64,000 nt of DNA from Mesorhizobium sangaii (GCF_014207355.1 NZ_JACHEF010000004.1:484055-548054), one strand, 5' to 3'; positions 54,925 to 64,000 are shown, counted from the first letter of the stretch. A program made the numbers and translations. Notes: generated from the sequence alone by a model not told the origin.

Positions 54925-57900
54925 GGTTCGCACATTTCTTCGTCGATCGTCCGATCTTCGCATCGGTTGTTTCGATCGTCCTGCTGATCCTCGGCGGGAT
55001 CGCTTATACCCAGCTGCCGGTCGCGCAATATCCCGAGATCGCGCCGCCGACCATCGTCGTTCGCGCGCAGTATCCGGGCGCCGACGCGGAGACGGTCGCA
55101 GCGACGGTGGCAACGCCGATCGAGCAGGAGATCAACGGCGTCGAGGGCATGCTCTACATGTCGTCCTATTCGTCGGGCGACGGGGCGATGGCGCTGACCA
55201 TCACCTTCAAGCTGGGCACCGATCTCGACCAGGCGCAGGTGCTGGTGCAGAACCGCGTGTCGATCGCCGAGCCGCGCCTGCCCGAAGAAGTCCGCCGCCT
55301 CGGCATCACCACCACCAAGAGCTCGCCCGACCTGATGATGGTCGTGCACATGCTGTCGCCCGACAATACCTACGACCAGCTCTACGTCTCGAACTACGCC
55401 CGCTCGCAGGTGCGCGACATACTGCTCAGGCTCGACGGCGTCGGCGACCTTACCATCTTCGGCGAACGCGAATATTCGCTGCGCATCTGGCTCGATCCGG
55501 AGAAACTGTCCGCCCTGGGGATGACCTCGGGCGATGTGGTGCAGGCGCTGCGCGACCAGAACGTCCAGGTGTCGGGCGGTTCGATCGGCGCGCCGCCGAC
55601 CAACACCGGCACGGCGTTCCAGTACACGGTCACCACGCAAGGCCGCTTCAACGACGCACGCGACTTCCGATACGTGATCGTCAAATCGGCCGACGACGGC
55701 CGCCTTATCTCGCTGCAGGACGTGGCGCGCATCGAGCTCGGCGCCAAGGATTACGTCACCAACTCCTATCTCAACGGCAAACCGGCGGTGGCGCTCGCCA
55801 TCTTCCAGCGGCCGGGCACCAATGCGCTCGCCGCAGCCGCGGAGATCCAGGACAAGATGAAGGAGCTTTCCCGCGACTTCCCGAAGGGGTTGACCTACGA
55901 CATCGTCTACAATCCGACCGAGTTCGTCGCCGAGTCGATCCAGGAGGTCTACAAGACGATCCTCGAGGCAATGGTGCTGGTCATCATCGTCATCATCGTC
56001 TTCCTGCAATCGTGGCGCATGGCGATCGTGCCGATCGTGGCGATCCCCGTGTCGCTGATCGGCACGCTGGCGGTGCTTTACGCCGCCGGCTTCTCGCTCA
56101 ACATGCTGACGCTGTTCGGCCTCGTTCTGGCGATCGGCATCGTCGTCGACGATGCGATCGTCGTGGTCGAGAACGTCGAGCGCAATATCGCCAGAGGGCT
56201 GGCGCCCAATCCGGCGGCGCACCTGACCATGGACGAAGTCGGAACGGCGGTCATCGCGATCTCGCTGGTGCTGATAGCCGTGTTCGTGCCGACAGCCTTC
56301 ATCCCCGGCATTTCTGGGCAGTTCTACCTGCAGTTTGCGATCACCATCGCGGTGTCGACCGCGATCTCGGCATTCAATTCGCTGACGCTTTCGCCGGCGC
56401 TGGCTGCACTGCTGTTCAAGCCGCACCACGCCGCGGCGGCGCCGTCGCGCTTTTTCCTGGCGCGATTCGGACGGGCACTCGCCGACGGCTTCAATCGCGG
56501 CTTCGACAGGCTCGCCCATTGGTATTCGAGCATCATCCGCGTGCTGGTCGGCTCGTGGATAACGATCGCCGCCATGCTGGGCGTTTTCGCGGCCCTCATC
56601 TGCGCCACGGTCTACATGGTGCAGGCGGTGCCGCGCGGTTTCATTCCGTCGCTCGACCAGGGCTATGCGATCGTCGTCGTCCAGTTGCCGGATGGCGCCT
56701 CTCTGTCGAGGACCGATGCGGTCATACAGCAGGCGTCGCAGATCATCCAGAAAACGCCAGGCGTCGACTACGCGGTCGCCTTCGCCGGCTTCTCCGGCGC
56801 GACCTTCACCAACGCCAGCAACGCAGGCGTGATCTTCGCCAGGTTCAAGCCGTTTGACGAGCGACTGAAAGCCGGCCAGTCGGCGACCCAGGTCATCGGC
56901 AATCTGTTCGGCAGCCTGCAAAGCATCAAGGAAGCCTTCATCATCGCACTGCCGCCGCCGCCGATCCGCGGCATCGGTAATGCCGGCGGCTTCAAGCTGC
57001 AGATCCAGGAGCGCAACAGCGCCGACATGCGGCAGATCCTGGCGCTTGCCTACGAAATCGCCGGCAAGGCCAACAAGACGCCGGGGCTGACGGGCGTGTT
57101 CACCACGTTCTCCGCGTCGAGCCCGCAATTCTTCCTGGCGATCGATCGCGACAAGGCGCGCATCCTGAACGTGCCGATCCCCAACATCTTCGAGACGCTG
57201 TCGATCAATCTGGGCACCGCCTACGTCAACGACTTCAATGCTTTCGGGCGCGTCTACCAGGTGCGGGCACAGGCCGACCAGGCGTTCCGCCTCGATCGCG
57301 CCGACATCTTGAAACTGAAGGTGCGCTCGGCGACCGGCGCGCTGGTTCCTCTCGGTACGTTGATCGAGATCCGCGACGTCACCGGCCCGGCGCTGGTCCA
57401 GCGCTACAACATGTACGTCTCGGTGCCGCTGCAGGGCAACGCGGCGCCCGGCGTTTCCACGGGCGACGCGCTGGCATTGATGGAAGGGATCACGGCAAAG
57501 ACGCTGCCGGCCGGGACCTCGTATGAATGGACCGAGCTCGCCTATCAGCAGCGCAACACCGGCAATGCGGCTGTCTATATCTTCGGACTGTCGGTTCTGT
57601 TCGTGTTCCTGGCACTGGCGGCGCAATATGAAAGCTGGGTGCTGCCGTTCGCCATTGTGCTGGTGGTGCCGCTCGGCGTGCTCGCGGCGTTGCTCGGTGT
57701 GTCTTTCCGAGGGCTGGACAACAACATCCTCGTGCAGATCGGCCTCATCGTGCTGATAGGTCTTGCCGCCAAGAACGCGATCCTGATCGTCGAATTCGCG
57801 CGGCAGGCGCAGGAACGCGGCCTGTCGGCCGCCGAGGCTGCCGTCGAAGCCTGCCGGCTCAGGCTGCGGCCGATCCTGATGACCGCCTTCTCGTTCATCC

Positions 57901-58124
57901 TCGGCGTCGTGCCGCTGATGATCGCAACGGGCCCGGGCGCGGAAATGCGCCAGTCGCTCGGCACAGCGGTGTTCTCCGGCATGCTCGGCGTCACCTTCGT
58001 CGGCCTGTTCCTGACGCCGGTTTTCTACGTCACCCTCAGGTCGCTGTTTTCACGGCGCAAGCCCCGTGCCGAGGCCGAGCCTTCGGGGCCGGCAGAGGCG
58101 CCATCGGAGACGGCCGCCGAGTAG
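54921..58124 (+). CDS. RND multidrug efflux permease (HAE1 family)
   Basis: A 1067-aa inner-membrane proton antiporter. RFAHFFVDRPIFASVVSIVL start, proton-relay VVDDAIVVVENVERN (Asp pair near 408) and LAAKNAILIVEFARQA (Lys near 950), two large periplasmic loops and twelve expected helices. Resembles MexF and Brucella BepG; exports hydrophobic drugs, phenolics or flavonoids. Coupled to the adaptor by a 4-base overlap; no outer-membrane factor or regulator gene adjoins. Confidence 0.93.
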   Translation: MRFAHFFVDRPIFASVVSIVLLILGGIAYTQLPVAQYPEIAPPTIVVRAQYPGADAETVAATVATPIEQEINGVEGMLYMSSYSSGDGAMALTITFKLGTDLDQAQVLVQNRVSIAEPRLPEEVRRLGITTTKSSPDLMMVVHMLSPDNTYDQLYVSNYARSQVRDILLRLDGVGDLTIFGEREYSLRIWLDPEKLSALGMTSGDVVQALRDQNVQVSGGSIGAPPTNTGTAFQYTVTTQGRFNDARDFRYVIVKSADDGRLISLQDVARIELGAKDYVTNSYLNGKPAVALAIFQRPGTNALAAAAEIQDKMKELSRDFPKGLTYDIVYNPTEFVAESIQEVYKTILEAMVLVIIVIIVFLQSWRMAIVPIVAIPVSLIGTLAVLYAAGFSLNMLTLFGLVLAIGIVVDDAIVVVENVERNIARGLAPNPAAHLTMDEVGTAVIAISLVLIAVFVPTAFIPGISGQFYLQFAITIAVSTAISAFNSLTLSPALAALLFKPHHAAAAPSRFFLARFGRALADGFNRGFDRLAHWYSSIIRVLVGSWITIAAMLGVFAALICATVYMVQAVPRGFIPSLDQGYAIVVVQLPDGASLSRTDAVIQQASQIIQKTPGVDYAVAFAGFSGATFTNASNAGVIFARFKPFDERLKAGQSATQVIGNLFGSLQSIKEAFIIALPPPPIRGIGNAGGFKLQIQERNSADMRQILALAYEIAGKANKTPGLTGVFTTFSASSPQFFLAIDRDKARILNVPIPNIFETLSINLGTAYVNDFNAFGRVYQVRAQADQAFRLDRADILKLKVRSATGALVPLGTLIEIRDVTGPALVQRYNMYVSVPLQGNAAPGVSTGDALALMEGITAKTLPAGTSYEWTELAYQQRNTGNAAVYIFGLSVLFVFLALAAQYESWVLPFAIVLVVPLGVLAALLGVSFRGLDNNILVQIGLIVLIGLAAKNAILIVEFARQAQERGLSAAEAAVEACRLRLRPILMTAFSFILGVVPLMIATGPGAEMRQSLGTAVFSGMLGVTFVGLFLTPVFYVTLRSLFSRRKPRAEAEPSGPAEAPSETAAE

Positions 58125-58251
58125 GGTTACGAATTCGCCGCGTCGGGCACGGCTCCGGCCGGGATTTCAACGAGGGATTCGAAATTTGTTCCCGCGCATT
58201 TCGCATAAGTTAGCGATCTCTTGTCGGCGAGGCTAGTGTAGCGCCTCGGAC

Positions 58252-58497
58252 TCAGGTCCGGCAGGCATACTTCACCTTGCCCCACTGGCTGCATTGAGGA
58301 CACAAAGGACGGAGATAGGCCAACTTGTCGCCCGGAATATTTCCGCAACTGGTGATCGTCAGGCTACCGCCATTGAAACCCTCCAAGCTGTAGGATTCCC
58401 AAGTGCCGCTGAGGGGCTGATCGTCTTCTCGTAGTTTCAAATACCCGGTGCGACCGCATTCGCAAACCAGCTTTTCCCGTAAAACAGTTGAGAGCAC
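58252..58497 (-). CDS. Small Cys-rich protein (81 aa)
   Basis: GTG start. VCECGRTGYLKLREDDQPLS, then GTWESYSLEGFNGGSLTI and CPQCSQWGKVKYACRT: two CxC/CxxC pairs indicate a zinc-ribbon fold. Function unknown; similar small proteins occur in Rhizobiales. Confidence 0.55.
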   Translation of the reverse strand: MLSTVLREKLVCECGRTGYLKLREDDQPLSGTWESYSLEGFNGGSLTITSCGNIPGDKLAYLRPLCPQCSQWGKVKYACRT

Positions 58498-58921
58498 TTA
58501 GGACTGCCTTTCCGATGCGGCAAACAAGTCCGATCGTCCTTGCGAACCGACTTGATACGCTGGATGGCCGGTGCGGCCTTGGGGCTATCTTGGGGATGCG
58601 AAAGCCGCACCGGTCACTGCGGGAAGGGGTTGCGTTCCCCGCGCTGCCAAACCTATGGGCATATTAGCAACTTCGCAATTAAGCCTATTGGCGGGACTAA
58701 GACTGAAGTCCAACCCAGCCGTAGGGGCTAGTTCATCGGGCCTGTACCGTAGCCTTTCGGTGGCGTCTAGCGTTGTCGATCGACGCCGCCACCGCCCGAC
58801 TACCCGCCATGGGTGAATAAAGTGGTTGGCTTCATGCGTGCCTTGTTCAGCTTTCGGAGGCAGCCCCCTTCTCGTCGGCACTGACCCCGAGCCTCACCAG
58901 CGCGCGTTCTTTGCCGACCGC
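58498..58921. other. Intergenic with dispersed stem-loop element
   Basis: 424 bases. Holds copy 3 of the element (58564-58711); nothing else recognised. Confidence 0.5.
58564..58711. repeat. Dispersed intergenic stem-loop element, copy 3
   Basis: Arms ATGGCCGGTGC (58564-58574) and GCACCGGTCAC (58607-58617), then CCCCGCGCTGCC, ATTAGCAA and ACTAAGACTGAAGTCC (58696-58711), in the same order as at 19094-19220. Confidence 0.6.
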
Positions 58922-61087
58922 CTATTTGACGGGCGAAAACTCAAAACGATCGAAACGGAAGACTGCCGTATACTCGTTGCGTCGCTCCGGCGTCCCGGCA
59001 GGATTGCGGAAGATCGCGCCGCAGGTTGTCTGAACTTTCGGAATGGCGTCGCATAGGAAGTTCTGCTGCACCCAGCTGGTTGATTTGTCTATCCATGCGC
59101 CTCCCCCGCGCAGGTCACGACCGAGGATGAGCGACCTGATCTCCGAACCGGTAAGCCGGTCCTTCGCATCCAGATCGACCGCTTCCGGCAACTCCGGCAA
59201 ACCGGCCTTGTCCAGGCCGTCCAGCAGACGCCCGATGTCAGCCGGGTTCTTGAACACAAAATACCTCTGCGTGACCAGCTGATTTGCCCCTCCATCCTTT
59301 CGTTCCAGCATGACGTTTCTTAGCCTGTCACGATAGGCCGCAACCTGGTCGCTGCGCCCGAGATGTGCGTAGGCCGAAACCAACACCTGCAGGCCGTAGA
59401 ATTTCGGCCATGGATCGGGCGATTGGAGATCGATCCTTTCAAGGTAGTCGACAGCTTCCTCGAAACGACCCTGGCCGAATTCAGCCAGCCCAGCCTGGTA
59501 GTGCCGATGGTCATTGCTGCCTGGATCGACACGGTTGGCGGCGACGAGATAGTCGCGCGCCTCGTCCGGCCTGCCATTGAAATTCAGGGCTTCTGCCAGC
59601 CCGACATAGTTCAGGGGATCGCTCGGGTCGAGCGCCACTGCCTTGAACATAACCGCGACTGCCTCGTCGGATCGGTGCTCGCGAACCAGCAAACTGGCGA
59701 CGAGCTGATAGTAGGACGGCGAGGGATGCTTGGCCGCCTCCCCCAGGTACTTGTAGACGTTGTACAACGCACCGATGTCAGACACGGTTAAAGCTTGGCC
59801 CCGCGGCCCGTCCATGTCCCAAAAGGCCCATGCGAGCGAGGCTGCCGCCGCGCCGAAATTCGGATCGAGTTCCAGCGCCTGCTGGAAAAACCTCACCGCC
59901 TGCGCAAACTCATCTGGAGTGTTGCGACGATTGTAGATTTCCATGCCCTGGAGGTAAGCTTCGTAAGCTGCAGGATTGCGCGTGCCGCCCGCGACATCTG
60001 CCTTGCCTTGGGCGCTGACAAGACGGAGCTTGAGCGCGCCTGCGATGCTGACGACGACTTTGTCCTGCAGCGCAAACACATCCGTCCACTGGCCGTCGAA
60101 ACGTTCTGCCCAGAGATGACCGGTGGTCGAGCCGTCGATCAATTGCGCGTTGATACGCATGTCGTCGCCGACCCGACGTATCGAGCCCTCCAGTATGTAC
60201 CGGACACCAAGTGCTGCGGCGACGTCAGCGGCCTTAGTCTCCTTGTCCTTGTAGGTGGAAGCCGCGTTCCGCGATACGACGAACAGGCCGGGCACGCGTG
60301 CAAGCTCTGTGGTCAGGTCCTCGGTGAAACCGTCAACCAGATACCCCTGCGCCTTGTCGTCGCTGAGATTGTCAAATGGAAGCACGACGAGGGATGGCCG
60401 GGTGTCGGCTTTCGCATTGGCCGTCAGAGCGGTGGGCCGAAGCGGTGGCTCCCACGGTCGCCACCACGCTGCTGCAAGGCAGACCGCGACGACAAGCACC
60501 CCGATAGCAACGGCCAGATTGCGCCTGAAGCGTGGGTGTCGATTGACGGCCATGGGCTTTCCCGCCACCGCGGGATCGAGCAGCACCCGGAACGCCTCCA
60601 CCGGTTCGGCGATGTTCTTCAGCTTCTGTTGGCCCATCGGCTCAAAGCCGAAAGCCAACTTCTTCTCAACCTCTTTTGCGACCTTTGCCGAGACACAGAT
60701 GCCGCCAGGTTCCGCTAGTTGTTGGAGCCTGGCAGCGACGTTGACGCCCTCGCCATATCGGTCCTCGCCCTCGACAATTACCTCGCCGAGATTGATCCCG
60801 ATCCTGACGCGAATCCGATGATCCTCGGAAACGGACGCGTTGCGTTCCGCCAGAGCTTGCTGCAACGACACGGCACATTCGACCGCGTCCACGACGCTGC
60901 CGAATTCGGCCAGCAGTCCATCGCCCATCAGCTTGAAGATGTGGCCGTGGTGGCGGGCAATCTCAGGCTCGAACAGTTCCTTGCGCCGAGCACGAAGGCG
61001 CTCGAACGTGCCGGCCTCGTCGCGTTCCATCTGGGCGGAATAGCCCACAACATCGGCAGCAAGGATGGCGGAAAGCTTACGGTCCAT
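58922..61087 (-). CDS. Membrane-anchored class III cyclase with TPRs
   Basis: A 721-aa protein. Cyclase domain (1-170): AADVVGYSAQM, MGDGLLAEFGS, GVNVAARLQQLAEPGG. One transmembrane helix (about 190-208; LAVAIGVLVVAVCLAAAWW), then a FlgO/TolB-like domain (PSLVVLPFDNLSDDKAQGYL) and TPR repeats, ending in a Cys-containing tail. The cyclase faces the cytoplasm and the TPR part the periplasm. Divergent from the LuxR-type regulator. Confidence 0.9.
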   Translation of the reverse strand: MDRKLSAILAADVVGYSAQMERDEAGTFERLRARRKELFEPEIARHHGHIFKLMGDGLLAEFGSVVDAVECAVSLQQALAERNASVSEDHRIRVRIGINLGEVIVEGEDRYGEGVNVAARLQQLAEPGGICVSAKVAKEVEKKLAFGFEPMGQQKLKNIAEPVEAFRVLLDPAVAGKPMAVNRHPRFRRNLAVAIGVLVVAVCLAAAWWRPWEPPLRPTALTANAKADTRPSLVVLPFDNLSDDKAQGYLVDGFTEDLTTELARVPGLFVVSRNAASTYKDKETKAADVAAALGVRYILEGSIRRVGDDMRINAQLIDGSTTGHLWAERFDGQWTDVFALQDKVVVSIAGALKLRLVSAQGKADVAGGTRNPAAYEAYLQGMEIYNRRNTPDEFAQAVRFFQQALELDPNFGAAAASLAWAFWDMDGPRGQALTVSDIGALYNVYKYLGEAAKHPSPSYYQLVASLLVREHRSDEAVAVMFKAVALDPSDPLNYVGLAEALNFNGRPDEARDYLVAANRVDPGSNDHRHYQAGLAEFGQGRFEEAVDYLERIDLQSPDPWPKFYGLQVLVSAYAHLGRSDQVAAYRDRLRNVMLERKDGGANQLVTQRYFVFKNPADIGRLLDGLDKAGLPELPEAVDLDAKDRLTGSEIRSLILGRDLRGGGAWIDKSTSWVQQNFLCDAIPKVQTTCGAIFRNPAGTPERRNEYTAVFRFDRFEFSPVK

Positions 61088-61438
61088 CGATCTGGCCTGT
61101 CCCCCGTGGAGTATAGACCTGGTGATACCGAATTGAAACGACCGACCTCTCCAGACAGGAACTGCGCTGCGAACTCATGGGGAGTTGTGGCAGCGGTTGC
61201 GAGCATAGCGCCACGACCTCAACCCCCCATCGTCGTCGGAATGCACTGCCGCACCATCCTGCGGCGTCAGCCTGGTCCATAGCCCCGGCGGCCGTGTCCG
61301 CGCCGGTCGGCCCGACAGCCTCGGATTGGTATTATAGCATAAACTATATTAGTGATTGCTTGACAAAATGCCTGACCTCTGGTTTCCTGATTTGCCGGGT
61401 ATTGAAACAAGTTTGTTGCGTTTCCGGACGGTGTTCGC
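61088..61438. other. Divergent promoter region
   Basis: 351 bases between the cyclase and LuxR-type genes. An AT-rich stretch (61330-61352) and TTGACA at 61360-61365 are candidate promoter elements for the regulator; no -10 of good match follows at 17 bases. Confidence 0.4.
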
Positions 61439-62077
61439 ATGTCGACCTTGGTTGTCGCGGACCCGCGGGGGGTGTATCTCGCCGGTCTGGAATGGGTTCT
61501 GCGGAAGGCTGGACACGATGTCGTCGCCCAGTGCCGCCGCCCTGCCGACATTGTCCCCAATGTGGAGCACCATCGGCCTGATATTGTCATCGTCGGCCTG
61601 GATATCGCGGACCCGCAAATGGCCGGTCTTTCCTCCCGGCTGAGGTCCTGCGACAGCGCTCTCGGCATCATCTTCATCCTGCAGGCAAACGGCCGGCTCG
61701 ACCTCAAGGAAATACAGTCACTCGACGGCGACGGCCTGCTTTTGGACGGCATCAGCCACCGCTATCTTCTCGAATGCGTGAATGCGGTGGCGGCAGGCAA
61801 GAAATGGATCGACAACAAGATCGTCCAGCAATTGCTGATGCCAGAACCGCAGCATCAGCCGACGTCCAGGCTCACCGGACGGGAAACCGAAATCGCCGAT
61901 CTCGTCTCGCGCGGATTGCGCAACAAGACCATCGCGCAACGGCTGCATGTTTCCGAAGGCACGGTGAAGATGCACCTGCATCATGTCTACGAGAAACTGC
62001 ATCTCGACAGCCGAGCTGAACTGGCCTGGGTAGCGCATGGCAAAGGCGCCGAGCGTCCGGGAACCGGCCTGCTCTGA
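61439..62077 (+). CDS. LuxR/NarL-type regulator with atypical receiver
   Basis: A 212-aa protein. C-terminal HTH is canonical (LTGRETEIADLVSRGLRNKT, then TIAQRLHVSEGTVKMHL). The N-terminal receiver-like domain is degenerate: one acidic pocket residue (VVADPRG), Gly where the phosphoacceptor Asp is expected (DIVIVGLDIAD) and no clear Lys. It probably acts without phosphorylation. It lies directly upstream of a 24-bp palindrome and the giant adhesin gene, its likely target. Confidence 0.85.
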   Translation: MSTLVVADPRGVYLAGLEWVLRKAGHDVVAQCRRPADIVPNVEHHRPDIVIVGLDIADPQMAGLSSRLRSCDSALGIIFILQANGRLDLKEIQSLDGDGLLLDGISHRYLLECVNAVAAGKKWIDNKIVQQLLMPEPQHQPTSRLTGRETEIADLVSRGLRNKTIAQRLHVSEGTVKMHLHHVYEKLHLDSRAELAWVAHGKGAERPGTGLL

Positions 62078-62178
62078 TCATCTCTTTCCACTGGCATCGA
62101 CAGGGTGCGGCAAGCCGCCTGACGGCATCGGCCTCGATGCCGTCGCCATTGCCGGCGGCGCCTGCGCCGGCCTGATCT

Positions 62179-62202
62179 ATCGAACGATATATATCGTTCG
62201 AT
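62179..62202. promoter_or_regulatory. 24-bp perfect palindrome, candidate LuxR-type operator
   Basis: ATCGAACGATAT followed by its exact reverse complement, partly extended by flanking CTGAT / ATCAG. Located about 100 bases after the regulator and 172 bases before the adhesin start, where an activator box is expected. Confidence 0.55.
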
Positions 62203-62374
62203 CAGGTATGGGCATTCACCCCAATACTATCGAACCGCGAATGGACGCGTCCTCTGCGTCGGCGGCACATTGAAGGATTGAAGGCCGCAAATTCAGTGGG
62301 CCAGCGGATGCACTGGGTGGCGGCATCCGGCATCTGGGGGCTGGGCCCCCATCATGCGACAGGGGAGCACAGCA

Positions 62375-64000
62375 ATGACCATCACCTTCATTCTCAACGA
62401 CGAGGCCGTTAACGACCAGACCACCGGACTGCAAACCGGCGACAACGTCGACGACGCCTTCACGGATACCGATGTTGCGTACTCCGCTTTGCCGGCCTCG
62501 TTCCGGACCTATCTCGAATCGACTCTTGGGCTGAATTCCGCATTCCCAACCAGCATCGGCGTCGCGACCAAGACGAACTCGGTCACCGTCAACGCAACCG
62601 CCGGCTCCCAGCTCGTCGGCACTACGTTCACCGACGGCAACGGCGGCACCCTCAACGGCGACGATAGCGGGCTCAACACCCTCGGCGGCAAGGATATCCT
62701 GCTCTTCGCCGGAGCAAACGACACCGTGATCGGAAAATATGACAGCGATGGCAACGGCAGTGCAGACGCGGTCGCCTTCGTCGTCTTCAAGCAGGACGTG
62801 ATCAACGCCGGCGCGACCAGCGACCAGGTGACCTTCAACATCGTCACCTACGTTCCGATCTTCCATGGCAGCAACCCCAACCCGGATGACGCGGTCGATC
62901 TCGGCAACACCCTCAAGCTCGCGGCGAGCGAGACGCTCAACTTCGGCTTTGCCGGAGCGCCCTCCGGCAGCAACCTGTTCATGACCTTCGGCGATCCAAA
63001 CTCCACGCAGATCGTGGTGATAGGGAAAGATCCGTTGAATCAGTCCCAGGGCGGAAACATCTCGACCAAAGATGTACTCAATATCAGCCAAGCCGGCAGC
63101 ACCACCTCGTTCGGCGTCAACGGCAACGCGATCAACCCCACCGAGGGGGCGTACATCACCTACGTCTCGGGCACGAACACGAACTTCCTCGTGCCAAATC
63201 TGGACCAGAACGAGGCCGACGTCGAAGCCAACATCGCCTTCCAGAACGTCGTGAGTGCGACGGGGGCGTCCTTCACCGTCAACCAGACCAATCCGGGCGT
63301 CGGACCCGTGACCGTCAAGATCTCTGCCTTCACCACAGCCGCGGAGTCGGGAGCGAATTTCGTCGACGGGCTCACCAACGACACGCACGTCGCCATCACG
63401 TCGTTCTCGTTGACCAACGTCGTCGTCAAGACAGGCAATACGCAATATACTCCGGCCGCTTCGATCGACGCCAACGGCGACTTGATCATCACCGGCCTAA
63501 GCAGCGGCGACACGGTGCAGTGGACGACAAGCGGAACCCATAATCGGGTGCTGATCGAAAACATCAGCAACGCGGATAGCGATCCCAGCAACGACAACAA
63601 CACTTTCGACATCGGCGGCTTCGGCATCGTGACATCCAATTCCGCCTCGGAGTTCGTCGGCCAGCAGATCGTGATCGAAGATGACGGCCCGACGGCGGGC
63701 ATCGTCCAGGGCGCTCCCACGGTGGCGCATGACGAGACCGCCGGCATCCAGGCAGATGCCGACGACACCACGGCACCGGCGGTTGTCGCCCTGTTCGCGG
63801 GCGTCAGCAATGTCAGCTCCGATCTGAGCCCGACCGGCTACGCACAGGACCCAGGCGCGGTGGTGAGTTCCACCGGAAGCTCGTTCGGCACCGATCAGGC
63901 GGGGGGCACGACGGCATTCTCGCTGGCGGTGTCCGCCGCCGGCGTGGATTCCGGCCTCGACACGACCGCCGGCACCAGCATCTTCCTGTTCAAGGAAGGC
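62375..64000 (+). CDS. Giant RTX/DUF5801-like adhesin, 5' part
   Basis: ATG at 62375 with SD AGGGGAG. 542 codons run without stop to the window edge. Starts MTITFILNDEAVNDQTTGLQ with no signal peptide, as expected for type I secretion, whose signal would be C-terminal. Asp/Gly/Thr-rich and Cys-free. From about residue 430 (VAHDETAGIQADADDT, then GYAQDPGAVVSSTGS) it matches DUF5801 repeats-in-toxin domains, which occur in tandem in very large biofilm or attachment proteins. Length and export genes lie outside the window. Confidence 0.8.
   Translation, partial: MTITFILNDEAVNDQTTGLQTGDNVDDAFTDTDVAYSALPASFRTYLESTLGLNSAFPTSIGVATKTNSVTVNATAGSQLVGTTFTDGNGGTLNGDDSGLNTLGGKDILLFAGANDTVIGKYDSDGNGSADAVAFVVFKQDVINAGATSDQVTFNIVTYVPIFHGSNPNPDDAVDLGNTLKLAASETLNFGFAGAPSGSNLFMTFGDPNSTQIVVIGKDPLNQSQGGNISTKDVLNISQAGSTTSFGVNGNAINPTEGAYITYVSGTNTNFLVPNLDQNEADVEANIAFQNVVSATGASFTVNQTNPGVGPVTVKISAFTTAAESGANFVDGLTNDTHVAITSFSLTNVVVKTGNTQYTPAASIDANGDLIITGLSSGDTVQWTTSGTHNRVLIENISNADSDPSNDNNTFDIGGFGIVTSNSASEFVGQQIVIEDDGPTAGIVQGAPTVAHDETAGIQADADDTTAPAVVALFAGVSNVSSDLSPTGYAQDPGAVVSSTGSSFGTDQAGGTTAFSLAVSAAGVDSGLDTTAGTSIFLFKEG

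Noticed and set aside
54783..57626. 947-codon open frame antisense to the RND permease
   Set aside because: It mirrors the GC-rich permease gene, is dominated by Arg/Asp/His/Gly runs with no domain, has no SD, and the sense strand encodes a complete, conserved efflux pump.
62216..63445. 409-codon frame antisense to the adhesin start
   Set aside because: Composition is Val/Gly/Asp-biased as expected from the complement of a repeat protein; the sense frame has an SD, a plausible start and DUF5801-like repeats.
1..64000. CRISPR arrays and replication origins
   Set aside because: No regularly spaced short repeats, DnaA-box clusters or repABC genes were seen; the ParB remnant belongs to an island module, not to a partition locus.

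Overview
The window looks like a chromosomal segment of an alphaproteobacterium of the order Rhizobiales, most probably Mesorhizobium or a close relative in Phyllobacteriaceae. The reasons are a dmeRF nickel/cobalt locus, a SyrA-type exopolysaccharide repressor, DUF768, DUF982 and DUF2924 proteins, HWE-family histidine kinases, and promoters of the alphaproteobacterial general-stress sigma factor EcfG (GGAAC-N16/17-CGTT). The assignment is inferred from gene families only.

Layout. 1-1.3 kb: metal-efflux pair dmeR-dmeF. 1.5-13 kb: a decayed mobile region. It holds an ATGA-coupled operon (AlpA-like HTH, prim-pol/P4-type helicase, 66-aa protein, DUF2924, serine recombinase with frameshifts), a damaged QueC-like gene with a truncated partner, a prophage remnant (ParB-methyltransferase, zinc protein, HTH protein) and a second serine recombinase. 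13-20.6 kb: cfa, then many small Rhizobiales proteins, gene fragments and dispersed repeats. 21-30 kb: a stress-response island with seven perfect EcfG promoter matches, driving DUF982-DUF768 genes, an HWE histidine kinase, csbD and apparently a family of very short two-hairpin transcripts. 30-34.4 kb: small secreted or zinc proteins and remnants of IS481, IS5, DUF1223, AI-2E exporter and csbD genes. 34.5-39.6 kb: a signalling locus with CheB, a FAT GUY-type single-domain response regulator and a large CheB-CheR-PAS-HWE kinase fusion. 39.8-45.2 kb: a graveyard of an integrative or plasmid-like element (IS fragments, strawberry-notch/methylase N-terminus, DUF6117, ParB). 45.2-53.4 kb: an N-truncated TPR regulator, a class III cyclase with TPRs, a cyclic-nucleotide-binding patatin and a DMT transporter. 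53.7-58.1 kb: an intact two-gene RND efflux operon. 58.9-64 kb: a second cyclase, a LuxR-type regulator, a 24-bp palindrome and the start of a giant DUF5801/RTX-like adhesin that leaves the window.

How it fits together. Long core-like genes (1257, 1067, 721, 699 and 602 codons) are intact, while genes of mobile or multicopy type carry many single-base frameshifts, in-frame stops and internal deletions. That points to real decay after repeated insertion and recombination rather than poor sequence. The strongest functional theme is the general stress response: a sensor kinase under its own EcfG promoter, a second HWE kinase fusion with its FAT GUY regulator, CsbD, and candidate EcfG-dependent small RNAs between 23.4 and 26.9 kb. 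A second theme is cyclic nucleotides: two class III cyclases lie around a patatin that carries a cNMP-binding domain.
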